From contig NEXD01000001.1 in the NCBI GenBank assembly GCA_003019595.1, positions 43,698 through 107,697 of the forward strand: DNA of 64,000 nucleotides, read 5' to 3'. Of the stretch, positions 7,775-17,187 are shown piece by piece. The translations under genes were made by a program, and so were the position numbers. The DNA is from Candidatus Marsarchaeota G1 archaeon BE_D. Its GTDB lineage: Archaea; Thermoproteota; Thermoprotei_A; Marsarchaeales; Marsarchaeaceae. Below the pieces are notes generated by a model that was given only the letters and a program-made list of their open reading frames with translations, ran no database searches and was not told where the DNA came from. Numbering within the stretch: position 1 is the first letter of the stretch; each line of letters starts with the position of its first letter.

Positions 7775-9571
7775 TTGCGTATAGCTGCGGTAGAACAAGA
7801 CCAATGCAGGCCAGAAAAATGTGATACACTTTGTATTAGAGTTTGCCCTGTTGAAAGGACAAAACCAGAAACAATTATAATCGATAATGTAACAAAAAAA
7901 GCTAAGATAGATGAAAACCTCTGTATAGGATGCGGAATTTGTGTAAATAAATGTCCATTTTCGGCTATTTCAATTGTAAACGTTCCTGATGCATGGTCTA
8001 AGGTGGTTGTACATAAATATCATTCTAGTGGCTTTTCTCTTTTCTGGTTACCTATTCCAAAGAAAGGCGCCGTATTAGGTTTAATAGGGCGTAATGGTGC
8101 AGGGAAAACGACTGCGATAAAAATACTCTCTGGAGAAATTGTACCTAATTTGGGATTTAACGAAAGCGAAAGAAAAAAAGTAATAGAATTCTTTAGAGGA
8201 AAAGAGTTGCAAAAATATTTTTCTGATCTCTATCAATCAAGAATCAAAATAGCTGTAAAGCCCCAGTATTTAGATCATTTAAGAAAAGATGTGCCGCTTT
8301 CCGAATATTTGAAAAATTATAGACAAGAACTTTTGGCAGAGTTTAATCTAAACCATTTATTAACTAGAAAAATGAAAGAACTTAGTGGGGGAGAGTTGCA
8401 GAAAGCTTCAATAGTTCACACAATTTCACAACAAGCAGACGCATATTTTTTTGATGAGCCGGCCAGTTTTCTTGATGTAAAAGAACGCTTAAGCATGGCA
8501 AAAGCGATACGAAAACTTGCAGAAGAAAACAAATATGTGGTGGTGGTTGAACACGATTTAATAGTACTAGACTATCTTGCAGATTATGTAACGATCGTGT
8601 ATGGTGAACCAGGAGCTTATGGATATTTTTCTAATCCATATAGTACAAGAAACGGAATAAATTATTTGTTACAAGGTTATTTACCTGATGTAAATATGAA
8701 ATTTAGGAGTTATCAAATTCTCTTTACAAAAAGAAGTTCTGATGAGTTTATTGCCAAAATAGAAGAGTATAAATGGCCAAATTTAGAGACGAAATACACA
8801 AATGGTTTTAAACTAAAAATTACTGAAGGATCTGTGAGTAAAGGAACAATTGTAGGTATAATAGGAGAAAACGGTATTGGTAAAACAACATTTGTAAAAA
8901 CGTTATATGAATACTTCTCAAAAGCTTACTTAAAAGGTAGATCGCTAATATTAAGTTACAAACCCCAAACATTAAGCCCAAAATTTGATGGTTCTGTTGA
9001 AGAATTATTTAAAAAGATGTCTGCTCATGCATTACAAGACGAACAGTTCTTAACTGAAGTGTATGAACCACTACAGATCCAGAAGCTTTCACAAAAACAA
9101 ATAAAAGAATTAAGTGGGGGAGAACTCCAGCGCGTTGCAATAGCTTTTACCCTTTCAGTAAAAGCAGATATATACTTGTTAGACGAGCCAAGCGCTTATC
9201 TTGATGTCGAACAAAGGCTAGTTACAGCAAAGGCCATTCGTCGAACTATTGAAAACAAAGGCGCTATAGCGTTCGTTATAGATCACGATTTGGCATTAAT
9301 CGATTATATAGCAGACAATCTTATTTTGATTAAAGGCAAACCTGGTCTTTTAGGAGAAACCACCCAACCTTTAAGTTTACGAAGCGCTTTAAACTCTTTT
9401 CTTAAAGATCTTAATATCACTTTTAGAAGAGATAAAGACACTGGTAGACCGCGTGTAAATAAAGAAGGTAGCTATCTAGATAGGTATCAAAAGGAAATTG
9501 GAGAATATTATTATGAATCGTCAATAGAAGAAAGTTCAGAAGAATCCATCAAGCAAGGAATTCAAAGCTAA
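7775..9571 (+). CDS. ABCE1/Rli1 ribosome-recycling ATPase
   Basis: A 598-aa soluble ABC protein that splits ribosomes after termination. The N-terminal Fe-S domain has two Cys clusters (CRPEKCDTLCIRVCP and CIGCGICVNKCPF). There are two nucleotide-binding domains, each with Walker A (GRNGAGKTT; GENGIGKTT) and signature LSGGELQ, and no membrane helices. The start is TTG at 7775, chosen because it directly precedes the conserved RIAAVEQDQC. The 3' end overlaps the convergent triosephosphate isomerase gene by 36 nt. Confidence 0.95.
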   Translation: MRIAAVEQDQCRPEKCDTLCIRVCPVERTKPETIIIDNVTKKAKIDENLCIGCGICVNKCPFSAISIVNVPDAWSKVVVHKYHSSGFSLFWLPIPKKGAVLGLIGRNGAGKTTAIKILSGEIVPNLGFNESERKKVIEFFRGKELQKYFSDLYQSRIKIAVKPQYLDHLRKDVPLSEYLKNYRQELLAEFNLNHLLTRKMKELSGGELQKASIVHTISQQADAYFFDEPASFLDVKERLSMAKAIRKLAEENKYVVVVEHDLIVLDYLADYVTIVYGEPGAYGYFSNPYSTRNGINYLLQGYLPDVNMKFRSYQILFTKRSSDEFIAKIEEYKWPNLETKYTNGFKLKITEGSVSKGTIVGIIGENGIGKTTFVKTLYEYFSKAYLKGRSLILSYKPQTLSPKFDGSVEELFKKMSAHALQDEQFLTEVYEPLQIQKLSQKQIKELSGGELQRVAIAFTLSVKADIYLLDEPSAYLDVEQRLVTAKAIRRTIENKGAIAFVIDHDLALIDYIADNLILIKGKPGLLGETTQPLSLRSALNSFLKDLNITFRRDKDTGRPRVNKEGSYLDRYQKEIGEYYYESSIEESSEESIKQGIQS

Positions 9572-10207
9572 CAGAGGGTCTTTTGCGAGCGTAAACCCTG
9601 ATGACACAAGAATACCATCAGCACCAAGCGTTTTTGCAATTTTTACGTCTTCAGAATTCTTAATACCTGCGCCACATAGCTTCAATGATTCAGGGTGTGC
9701 ACGTTCAATTTCTGAAAAGAATCGTAATAACAGTTGAGGTTTTGCCTTGGAAACAGAAACTTGACCAGCTATAAGTTCAGGAGGTTCTATCGCAATCATG
9801 TCAAATTTTGCATCCCTGAAATTTGCTAAAAAATCTGGTTCAGGAACGCAAAGACATGTTTTTAAACCCATCTCACTGCTCTTTTTTGCAATAAAAACTA
9901 TTTCTTCTATAGATTGCGGATATTCCGAGTGATTAAGTAGACATCCTTTTACGCCTATTTCTAGTAAATTTTGAATGCCAACCTTTCCAGTTCCACGACC
10001 TTCAATTATTGGGTCACAATGCTGAGCTAAAATGTCAGCCTCGGTATTTAGACTAAAAAAAGAAGTATCAGTTATTTGGGGCGCTATGTATAATTTAACT
10101 CCTTTGTTGATTGAAAGTATATGCGCGGCATTAGCTAGTGCCAAGCCTTTTTTTCCAGCTGTTACTTTATACGCCTTAAAGTTTAAAATAAGAATGGGAT
10201 TCGGCAC
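9536..10207 (-). CDS. tpiA: Triosephosphate isomerase (archaeal type)
   Basis: Interconverts dihydroxyacetone phosphate and glyceraldehyde 3-phosphate. Catalytic residues are visible: Lys in NFKAYKV, His in LNHSEYP and Glu in AIEPPELIAG. The phosphate-binding loop is near GADGILVSSG. Start is placed at GTG 10207 (VPNPILILNFKAY), not the track ATG at 10273. This gives 223 aa, the short archaeal length, and puts a TTAAAAAATATAA element just upstream. DHAP made or used here also feeds G1P dehydrogenase (42.6 kb) in lipid synthesis. Confidence 0.9.
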   Translation of the reverse strand: MPNPILILNFKAYKVTAGKKGLALANAAHILSINKGVKLYIAPQITDTSFFSLNTEADILAQHCDPIIEGRGTGKVGIQNLLEIGVKGCLLNHSEYPQSIEEIVFIAKKSSEMGLKTCLCVPEPDFLANFRDAKFDMIAIEPPELIAGQVSVSKAKPQLLLRFFSEIERAHPESLKLCGAGIKNSEDVKIAKTLGADGILVSSGFTLAKDPLLALNSLLDGFF

Positions 10208-10273
10208 ATTATATTTTTTAAAAAGTATCTTTATTAATTTACTCTTAATGTTTTGATAGCGTCCAGAAAACAA

Positions 10274-10730
10274 GTTAGTGAGTGTGTAATTCGAACATGA
10301 AAGGGTTTTATCGCCATATATTAATGTTTTTAGTTATTAAACTAAACACTAAGAATTGATATCTATACTTATAGCTTATATAAAATCATTGCAAAACAGT
10401 AGTTTACGTCCAAAGCATAAAAAACTTGCGAAAGGGGTTGTGAAATATTATTGAAAGCTCGTTATACGCCCAAAACATCAAAAACTGAAAAGATACTTTT
10501 ATTGATGCTTGATTCATGTTATTATGATATTTATCAAAAAATGGGGTGAGCCATTAAATAAAGAAACCACCAATACGAATATCCTGATTATTCAGAATAT
10601 TTTCTCGTTTTAATTGGTATCCTAAACACACATAAAAACTAAAAGTAAATGACCTTTGACCAAGCGTAGTATTCTATTAAAAGACATCTCACTTGGGTTT
10701 AAGGATTAAGTTATTCCTGATATGTGTTTG
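10274..10730. other. Intergenic region with an imperfect 20-nt direct repeat
   Basis: A/T-rich, with no gene recognised. ACGTCCAAAGCATAAAAAACT (about 10406) and ACGCCCAAAACATCAAAAACT (about 10466) are similar at 17 of 20 core positions and lie about 60 nt apart. Confidence 0.35.
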
Positions 10731-11090
10731 ACAACCGCGTGCTCAAAGAAGCGCGCACGCTAAGCGAAAAACTTCCATAGCACACACCAGCGTGATACCG
10801 CGTTTATGCCATACGATGTATTTAGACGAAGTGTGAATCGCACATTTCGGAGATTTGCCATTTTAGAAGATGCAAAAGCAAAGCTTGAAAATTATACTAA
10901 TTTAGCTATTCTGATAGTATCATTTAGCTCACTACAGAATTTCTTTAGACAATATGTTAAAGGTTCTTCTATAAACCTATCGATTCTGAAAATAAAAGTT
11001 GTAAATGTATTTTCATTATGTATATACATGCTAAATAGTTTAGCCTTAATCGTTTTAATTTGGTTTAATGGTAACTACAAAAGAGCCTAA
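10731..11090 (+). pseudogene. Possible transposase remnant
   Basis: The 94-aa ORF at 10806-11090 begins PYDVFRRSVNRTFRRFAILEDAKAKLENYTNLAIL, which reads like the C-terminal helical part of a DDE transposase (a VxRxFxRFA box, then a packed amphipathic region). Directly upstream, another frame reads VFDNRVLKEARTLSEKLP. This suggests a frame-broken element. No intact catalytic triad, terminal repeat or target duplication was found, so the call is tentative. Confidence 0.3.
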
Positions 11091-11147
11091 TGAATTTCGC
11101 ATACAACGCCAATCCTTAATAAATGCTAAACGTAAGTTGTTTTTGAT

Positions 11148-12164
11148 ATGCTATTCGCGTCTATTACCGCGTTTGTGGTCGCGGCTACGTTTGTTTCAAT
11201 AGCTCTGTATCTACTCAAAGACATGTTTATTAAAAAAGGGTACTATGGTTTAGACGTCCATAAGCCAACTAATCCAAAAGTAGCAGAAATGGGAGGTCTT
11301 GTTTCTTCTTTTTTTGTGATATTTGTTCTTTCAGCGCTATGGTTCTATTTAAAAGCTCCGCTGAAATCTTTAGATTTTGTTTTCGATCTTACGTTTGTGT
11401 ATTATACTCTTTTTGGTTTGGTAGACGATTTATCTTCCTTAAATGGAAAAATTAAACTATTTCTTTCTCTTTTTGGGGGAGTTTTCGTCGAGCTTGTTGC
11501 GGAATTATTCGATATAAAATTTTATAGCCCACGCCCATTTTTGCCATTAATAGGGCAAATCCATGGCATCTACACGTTGTACCCTTTTTTGATTCCAATA
11601 GCGTTAGCTATTACTTCTAATGCCTATAACATGTACGATGTATATAATGGCACACTTAGTTTCGCTTCTATAGCAAACTATTTGCTAATAGGTACACTAG
11701 TTATTTTTGATTTAGATTCGGGCTACCCTGCATTTTTCTCATTTTTAGCCTTTTTATGTGCGGGTGTTTCTTTAGGTCTGTTTATTGTCAATAGATATCC
11801 ATCAAGATTCTTTCTTGGAGATGTTGGTAGCTTACCACTTGGCGCCGCTTTTGGTATGCTCGCAATTATGAGTCATTTAGAAATAGTAAGTGCTATAGCT
11901 ATAATGCCCATGCTAATGAACGGTTTCCTTGTTTTTGCAAGCGCAAAAAAGATTTTTGAGAGACACGAAATCAAGCAAAGACCAGTAATAGTAGAAAACG
12001 GTCTAATTAGAGCAAACCCAAGTAAAGAAGCGCCGATGAGTTTAGCAAACATTCTTACTTCACGAAAACCTTTAACAGAAAAGCAAATCATAATTCGTTA
12101 TCATTTGTTAAGTATTATAAGCATAATTTTAGCCATTTTTACATTTTTGTTGACACCGTGGTGA
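11148..12164 (+). CDS. UDP-GlcNAc-1-phosphate:polyprenyl-P transferase (GPT/AglH-like)
   Basis: A 338-aa, roughly ten-helix membrane enzyme of the PNPT family. It would transfer a sugar-1-phosphate to dolichyl phosphate at the inner face to start N-glycan assembly. The diagnostic motifs are GLDVHKPTNPKVAEMGG near the N-terminus, the acidic DDLSS loop with GK, NAYNMYDVYNG, and FLGDVGSLPLG. The sugar specificity is inferred. It overlaps a small membrane protein gene by 7 nt, which points to a glycosylation operon with the GT-B gene opposite. Confidence 0.83.
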   Translation: MLFASITAFVVAATFVSIALYLLKDMFIKKGYYGLDVHKPTNPKVAEMGGLVSSFFVIFVLSALWFYLKAPLKSLDFVFDLTFVYYTLFGLVDDLSSLNGKIKLFLSLFGGVFVELVAELFDIKFYSPRPFLPLIGQIHGIYTLYPFLIPIALAITSNAYNMYDVYNGTLSFASIANYLLIGTLVIFDLDSGYPAFFSFLAFLCAGVSLGLFIVNRYPSRFFLGDVGSLPLGAAFGMLAIMSHLEIVSAIAIMPMLMNGFLVFASAKKIFERHEIKQRPVIVENGLIRANPSKEAPMSLANILTSRKPLTEKQIIIRYHLLSIISIILAIFTFLLTPW

Positions 12165-12415
12165 AAATATTGAAAAGCGATCCAATTATTGCATTGATTC
12201 TGCTTATGCTCTTTTTTTGGTCAGCGCTATTAGGGGTTTTTTACATCACAAAAACACTTTTAATACCTATCGGCGAACCCTCTCACACAAGAATTTTCTA
12301 TTTGCTAACAATTCATGCCATAAAATCTATTATTTTTCTTTTTCTTATAGCGGTTATTTTTTACTTTTGGTATAAGCTCACAAAATTTGCGCGCGATAAA
12401 TTTTTAGCGAATTAG
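12158..12415 (+). CDS. Small two-helix membrane protein
   Basis: An 85-aa protein with two clear transmembrane segments (IIALILLMLFFWSALLGVFYI and AIKSIIFLFLIAVIFYFWY) and basic ends. Start GTG 12158 (or 12161) overlaps the stop of the GPT gene, so it is translationally coupled. Family is not recognised. It may assist glycan assembly, but that is inferred from position only. It overlaps the convergent DUF354 gene by 12 nt. Confidence 0.5.
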   Translation: MVKILKSDPIIALILLMLFFWSALLGVFYITKTLLIPIGEPSHTRIFYLLTIHAIKSIIFLFLIAVIFYFWYKLTKFARDKFLAN

Positions 12416-13432
12416 ATTTTCTATAATATCAAGCGGATCTTCCATTAATGTGAGAACATGTTCCGCTTTTAGTTTAGATTGTTTTTTATAAAACCCTAGT
12501 CTACTTAGGATTTTCTTTAATACCGAAATAAAATTCGAGCTTTCAACTCTTTTGAGCAAACCCATTCGTCTTAATGCTTTGCTTATATATATTTCATTAG
12601 GAAAGGCGAACAAAGTTGGCTTTCCTAAAAGAGCGGCTTCCCAAGTCATCGTCCCCCCACCTCCGATAAATATGTCGCACGCTTCGATGATCGACAGTCC
12701 ATCAATGCCTTTTTCAAGAATAAGAGCATCTGGTATTTCTTCCTTAAACGCGATCCTTTGCGAATCATATCGCGGAAGAACAACTAGCGAGAATTTAAGT
12801 TGCTGCATAGCCTTTCTGATTAAAGGGGTTAAATAGGAAGACTCAAATTTTGAATTTAAATATGATGCCTTGACTTCTTCTGGCCTAAATAAAACAACAG
12901 GTCTTTGTAGGTCTAGTTCTACACTTATAGGTCTTTCTCGTTTCAACCAACTAACTACTTCTAGGCCCTTATACTTAATTAAGGCGCTTTTCTTTAAACC
13001 ATATTTTAGCCATTCTTTTTCTGGAATAAACGCACTACTCAACAACCTCGACGTCAAAGGTATCGTCAGACGAGCAACTGCTTCCGCGTGAGGAGAATCG
13101 TTAATATTTATGGTTTCTATGCCAAATCCAAAGCCAATTCTTGTTGCCTCTGGTGAGGCGTGACATATTATATATTTTATGTCATAATTTTCGACTATTT
13201 CTAATAGTTTACACAACCTTTCTGCGCTATAAATCATTTTTTCTTGAAGAGTTTTCCCATGTTTTCCTATAAAAAGGGGGTTTAAACCTAAAATTTTTGT
13301 CATATCGGAAAGCTCGTCATATTGACGTGACGTAAGAAGGAAATAATAGCCCTTTCTTTCGGCAATTTCTTTCACGTATTTTGCTATTCTTAGATGTTTA
13401 GGCGTAAGAGCGTCAAACCAAATAGTCTGCAT
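12404..13432 (-). CDS. DUF354 family GT-B-fold protein
   Basis: A 342-aa soluble protein with the layout of UDP-GlcNAc 2-epimerase/glycosyltransferase B proteins. The N-terminal domain begins IWFDALTPKHLRIAKYV, as is typical of DUF354. The C-terminal nucleotide-sugar site includes IFIGGGGTMTWEAALLGKPTLFAFP (about 251-275, quoted partly: GGGGTMTWEAALLGKPT). The reaction is unknown for the family. It lies opposite the GPT gene, consistent with surface glycan work. Confidence 0.7.
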   Translation of the reverse strand: MQTIWFDALTPKHLRIAKYVKEIAERKGYYFLLTSRQYDELSDMTKILGLNPLFIGKHGKTLQEKMIYSAERLCKLLEIVENYDIKYIICHASPEATRIGFGFGIETININDSPHAEAVARLTIPLTSRLLSSAFIPEKEWLKYGLKKSALIKYKGLEVVSWLKRERPISVELDLQRPVVLFRPEEVKASYLNSKFESSYLTPLIRKAMQQLKFSLVVLPRYDSQRIAFKEEIPDALILEKGIDGLSIIEACDIFIGGGGTMTWEAALLGKPTLFAFPNEIYISKALRRMGLLKRVESSNFISVLKKILSRLGFYKKQSKLKAEHVLTLMEDPLDIIENLIR

Positions 13433-13485
13433 CTTTAATTAGATTCTTAGCGAAACCTATAAACCTTAAAGAAGATTGTTTTTTA

Positions 13486-14343
13486 ATGCTAAACAACGAA
13501 TTAAAGGACAAAATTTTAGAATATGCCAGCCTTTTTACGTCTATTACGCCTAAAAAAGAGCTTTTTCAAATCATTAAAGAAATAATAAATTCGCAAAATC
13601 TTGTTCTTGCGTATGATCCTGATTCGGAGATTTATGCAGAAGTCATAGCTTGGCCTCTTATCACATTTGGTTACTCAGTTACATTAACTGATTTTCACAC
13701 AGCGCAATATTATTACGCGCCTTATTCGTCGCCTAGTACCCACTACATTTATTTTAGTAGTAATCCCGAACATCAATTTGCGGTTCAACTCACTTCTACG
13801 CTCAGAGTGATGGGTTATAATAGATTACACTTAACATCATCATCTACGAAACTTGAAGGTGTATTTAGTTTTGCGTTTGGAGAGGGGGAGCAAAAAATTC
13901 TAAGTGGAGTGAAAAACTTGGCAATAGCTTTTTGCAACGCTCTTTTTGAAAGAACTTCTAATCTGCGACTAAAAAGAGTTTTGAACAATCTTGCGATCGA
14001 TAAAGACTCTCTTACAAATTACATACTAAATTCTGTGTCTTCCTCCAAAAGCTTGGTTAATACAATAGCCGCTTCTGGTCCGCTTTTTTCGATAGCGAAA
14101 ATAGCTTCTCACATCAATCCTGACATAAAAGTTGTTCCGCTGACTTCTCTTTTCAAAATGGAAGTTAATGATCCCGTGGAAATATGGACATTAGATTTTG
14201 ATGCAGAAATAGTTGCAAGGTTAAAGTTTGAGAAAAGTAAGCCAGAATTATTAAATGTCATTCACTTTGGCTTTGATCCATTATCCTCTCCTCTTATTGC
14301 TGTTTACGCTGTTGCGCTTGCTAAAGTTTTTAGAAAAGCGTGA
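13486..14343 (+). CDS. Uncharacterised soluble protein (285 aa)
   Basis: No family is recognised with confidence. The sequence alternates predicted helices and strands (LVLAYDPDSEIYAEVIAWPL, LVNTIAASGPLFSIAKIA) in a way that could be a SIS-like sugar-phosphate or nucleotide-binding fold, but no catalytic motif stands out. It has no signal peptide or membrane helix. The next gene (Trm112-like) starts 22 nt downstream. It may be a lineage-specific gene. Confidence 0.55.
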   Translation: MLNNELKDKILEYASLFTSITPKKELFQIIKEIINSQNLVLAYDPDSEIYAEVIAWPLITFGYSVTLTDFHTAQYYYAPYSSPSTHYIYFSSNPEHQFAVQLTSTLRVMGYNRLHLTSSSTKLEGVFSFAFGEGEQKILSGVKNLAIAFCNALFERTSNLRLKRVLNNLAIDKDSLTNYILNSVSSSKSLVNTIAASGPLFSIAKIASHINPDIKVVPLTSLFKMEVNDPVEIWTLDFDAEIVARLKFEKSKPELLNVIHFGFDPLSSPLIAVYAVALAKVFRKA

Positions 14344-14365
14344 AAATATAATTAAGGAAATAAAC

Positions 14366-14650
14366 ATGCGCAAGTCTTTGCTACAAATCTTAATCTGTCC
14401 AGTGTGTTTGAGTGACGAACTTGTTCTGTTACCGATTGATGAATCTAAAGAAGAGGTGAATTATGGTGTTTTACTTTGCTCTTCTTGTAAAAGATGGTAT
14501 CCTATTATAAATGGCATTCCTCACATGTTACCAGACGAACTTCGATCAAGCGAAGACGAACAGTTTATTAAAAAAGTAGGGAACAGATTCGGAAAATATG
14601 TGTTAAAGACTGTTCCGCCAGTGTATTTGATAGACGTGACTTATCCTTAA
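14366..14650 (+). CDS. Trm112-like zinc protein
   Basis: A 94-aa protein starting at ATG 14366. The upstream part of the track ORF is an overlap with the previous gene and is excluded. It shows the Trm112/UPF0434 pattern: KSLLQILICPVCLSDELV with a first Cys pair, then VLLCSSCKRWYPIINGIPHMLPDELR. The family serves as an activating partner of several RNA and protein methyltransferases, so the methyltransferases in this genome are possible partners. Confidence 0.8.
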   Translation: MRKSLLQILICPVCLSDELVLLPIDESKEEVNYGVLLCSSCKRWYPIINGIPHMLPDELRSSEDEQFIKKVGNRFGKYVLKTVPPVYLIDVTYP

Positions 14651-14696
14651 AAGCTTGTGAAAGTGCTTTTAAGTGGGTATTAGATGTGGTATTATT

Positions 14697-16256
14697 ATGC
14701 CTTCTAAAAAAGTGGCTTTTGTAGCTTTGATTATAATAATGCTAACTGGACTATCCAGTATGGTAGAAGCGTCGACTACGACAAACAACAATGTAGTAAT
14801 TAGTGTCAACAGAAAAACAGTTTTATATACTAATTATGCAATTGCTCAAGATACTATAACTATAATGAATGGTAGTACAAATTCTTTAATAGCAGACTTT
14901 GGTTCAGGTATTCAAATACTTCAAATTAGTGGGCCAAATCTGAGCTATGCATACCAGTTCAGTACAAATCCTTCACGTGTCCTTCTTGTTTTCTCCCACG
15001 AAATAGTTGCAGGCGATAAAATCGACATAAAATATATTTATTCTGGCTTTCTTAACTCAGGGATAGCAATTTTTCCTTTTCAAGCATCTTATTCTGTTGT
15101 AAGTGTAAATGACACTGGCGTTTTTGAATATGGTTTGGCAGGTCTTGGACCATCAGTAATCCAAGTACAAACCCAAACAAAAGTTGTTAATGTGACTAGT
15201 GGACAAATTTTGAATTTTAATGGGACGACACCGCCATTTGTGTATGCCAAGGCCACTACAAATTTAAAACCGTCATTTCAAGCTTATATAACAAAGCTTA
15301 TAAGGCAAATTAGTGTAGCAAAAAATCAACTGCTAATAAATGATGAATTAACTGTAGTTTGGTCCTCATATGATGCGGGTAATCAGTTATATCTTCTTTT
15401 GCCAAACGACGTTAACACAAAATCGATCTCTATATCTGATCTCTTTGGAAATTTGACTTCAAAATTTGCTCCAAATATTTTTCCTAACTATTCAGCTCTA
15501 GTTGTTACTACCCGTTATCAAATGCAGCAAGGTTCAAAATACGAGCTACACATTAGCTATTCTGTCCCAATCAGCGTCACTTCTTTGTCGCAAACAGGTT
15601 TTTATGGTATGTATATATCTTCTATGGTTATTCAAATGTCTGGCGTAATACCGAAAAGTGACGAGTGGTACACTTCAGCTGGAAGCTATTACTTGACCTT
15701 TACAAATATTGTACCTAATAGTAATGTTCTTAATATTCCTATTACTATACGTCGGCAATCGAATCTTTTTACCACAGGTAGCTATTTCGTTCTTGTTATA
15801 GGCGCTGTAGCTCTGGCTTCAAGCTATACGTATTCAAAAGTCAAAAGAAAGAAAAAAGAACAACGAATAAGTGAGGGAGTTGTTGCTTTACTAAAAGAAA
15901 CACTTTCTCTTCTCGAGAGAACGGTGGAGTCTTTTGACAAACTTTCCAAAGGCGAAATTAAATCAAATATAATTTCCGCATTGCTTGTAGCATTGAACGA
16001 GCACGAAAAAAAGCTTTCAAAAGGTCTCACCGATGCTTTGGTGAGAAAAGAAATTGAGAAATCAAAAATTGACAAGATAATTTCGTCGTATAGAGAAGCC
16101 AAAAGCGCCTTTAGTGACAGCTCAGATTTGTATATTCAGTTTTCTAAAAAGAAGATAAAAGAAAGCGTCTATCTTCAAGTAAGGACTAGATACGAGAAAG
16201 CCTATTTAAAAGCCATTCGTGAATTGAAGGAGCAAATATCAGATTTGTTGAGTTAA
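14697..16256 (+). CDS. Membrane-anchored extracellular protein with cytoplasmic coiled-coil tail
   Basis: About 519 aa from ATG 14697; the track start GTG 14673 is alternative. The N-terminus (KKVAFVALIIIMLTGLSSMVEA) is a signal peptide. Then comes a Ser/Thr/Asn-rich beta ectodomain of about 330 residues with several NxS/T sequons, a single membrane helix (SYFVLVIGAVALASSYTY), a run of basic residues (KVKRKKKEQR), and a C-terminal helical region of about 140 residues. The orientation puts the tail in the cytosol. The family is not recognised; an S-layer-associated or sensor protein is possible. Confidence 0.6.
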   Translation: MPSKKVAFVALIIIMLTGLSSMVEASTTTNNNVVISVNRKTVLYTNYAIAQDTITIMNGSTNSLIADFGSGIQILQISGPNLSYAYQFSTNPSRVLLVFSHEIVAGDKIDIKYIYSGFLNSGIAIFPFQASYSVVSVNDTGVFEYGLAGLGPSVIQVQTQTKVVNVTSGQILNFNGTTPPFVYAKATTNLKPSFQAYITKLIRQISVAKNQLLINDELTVVWSSYDAGNQLYLLLPNDVNTKSISISDLFGNLTSKFAPNIFPNYSALVVTTRYQMQQGSKYELHISYSVPISVTSLSQTGFYGMYISSMVIQMSGVIPKSDEWYTSAGSYYLTFTNIVPNSNVLNIPITIRRQSNLFTTGSYFVLVIGAVALASSYTYSKVKRKKKEQRISEGVVALLKETLSLLERTVESFDKLSKGEIKSNIISALLVALNEHEKKLSKGLTDALVRKEIEKSKIDKIISSYREAKSAFSDSSDLYIQFSKKKIKESVYLQVRTRYEKAYLKAIRELKEQISDLLS

Positions 16257-16296
16257 TATAGTAAGAATTAAATTTTAACTCTTTTTATTTATTTTT

Positions 16297-16369
16297 AGCC
16301 CCGTCGTCTAGCGGCCAAGGATGGGGGACTTTGGATCCTCCGACGCCGGTTCGAATCCGGCCGGGGCTA
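16297..16369 (+). tRNA. tRNA-Gln(TTG)
   Basis: Full cloverleaf: acceptor AGCCCCG/CGGGGCT, D stem GTCT/GGAT, anticodon stem GGGGA/TCCTC with loop CTTTGGA (anticodon TTG), T stem GCCGG/CCGGC with TTCGAAT. There is no intron, and CCA is not encoded. Confidence 0.93.
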
Positions 16370-16389
16370 TTATTGTGGTAGAACACGAA

Positions 16390-17187
16390 ATGAATGGATC
16401 TTTGAAACTGTTAATTTTTTGGAGATACACTTGTTATGAATCAACCAAATTGATAAAATATTTATCTGAAAAACTCATAAATTTAGAATTCGATATGGTT
16501 GGTATACATATCCCACGTTTTTCTTTCGAAAAGGATGTAGCTAATATAAAAAATTTTTTAAAAATGCTCAACCTTCAAGTTCCTGTAATCCTTGATAACA
16601 ACAAAACAATTTGGAAATCCTTCGGACAGCCATTAATTCCTTCAATTATAATAGTAAACAAAGATGAAATTTTGTTTGAACATTTTGGTGGTAATGGATA
16701 CTACTGGTTAGAAAACGGCATTGAAGACATTGAGAGAATATACCTTAATAAGAATATTATAAAGCACGATTTTGCCAATAGAATTCTTCTTGAATTTATA
16801 AACAATTACGTGGAACATCCAATGTCAGTAACACCCGCTATTTACTTTGACATGAATAAAAAAATAAAACTAGATGGCAATTTTAAAAAGGATAAGCAAT
16901 GTTTAGTGCTTGAAAGTTCAGATTACGTAAAAATAAGATTTAAAGGAAAGAGGGTAGACGTCGTATTAGAACCGATTTCTGATTATGACATAGTTGATGT
17001 GGAAATAAACGGAAAACCTGTTGCAACTCATATGATTGGTGAAGATGTTACTAAGGATAAGACAAAAAGTTTCGTTCGTGTGACTCTGCCCCGCATTTAT
17101 AATATTATAAACGGCGGATGGGGAGAATATTTACTAAAACTCACTACACATCACGGGGTGAAAATTTATTCAATTGTTTTTCATTGA
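16390..17187 (+). CDS. Thioredoxin-fold protein with DipZ-type C-terminal domain; CxxS at the active site
   Basis: The track start lies inside tRNA-Gln; ATG 16390 gives a clean 265-aa protein. Residues about 8-130 form a TlpA/thioredoxin-like domain, where the DipZ-type FWxYxCxxC box reads FWRYTCYES, so the second cysteine is Ser. Residues about 150-265 match the C-terminal beta-sandwich of DipZ proteins (RFKGKRVDVVLEP, GEDVTKD, GEYLLKLTTHHGVKIYSIVF). DipZ carries an N-terminal membrane domain that is missing here, and no signal peptide is seen. The protein is probably not a normal disulfide reductase. Confidence 0.6.
   Translation: MNGSLKLLIFWRYTCYESTKLIKYLSEKLINLEFDMVGIHIPRFSFEKDVANIKNFLKMLNLQVPVILDNNKTIWKSFGQPLIPSIIIVNKDEILFEHFGGNGYYWLENGIEDIERIYLNKNIIKHDFANRILLEFINNYVEHPMSVTPAIYFDMNKKIKLDGNFKKDKQCLVLESSDYVKIRFKGKRVDVVLEPISDYDIVDVEINGKPVATHMIGEDVTKDKTKSFVRVTLPRIYNIINGGWGEYLLKLTTHHGVKIYSIVFH

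Noticed and set aside
16321-16389. N-terminal extension of the DipZ-like gene
   Set aside because: It would be translated from within tRNA-Gln; ATG 16390 fits better.
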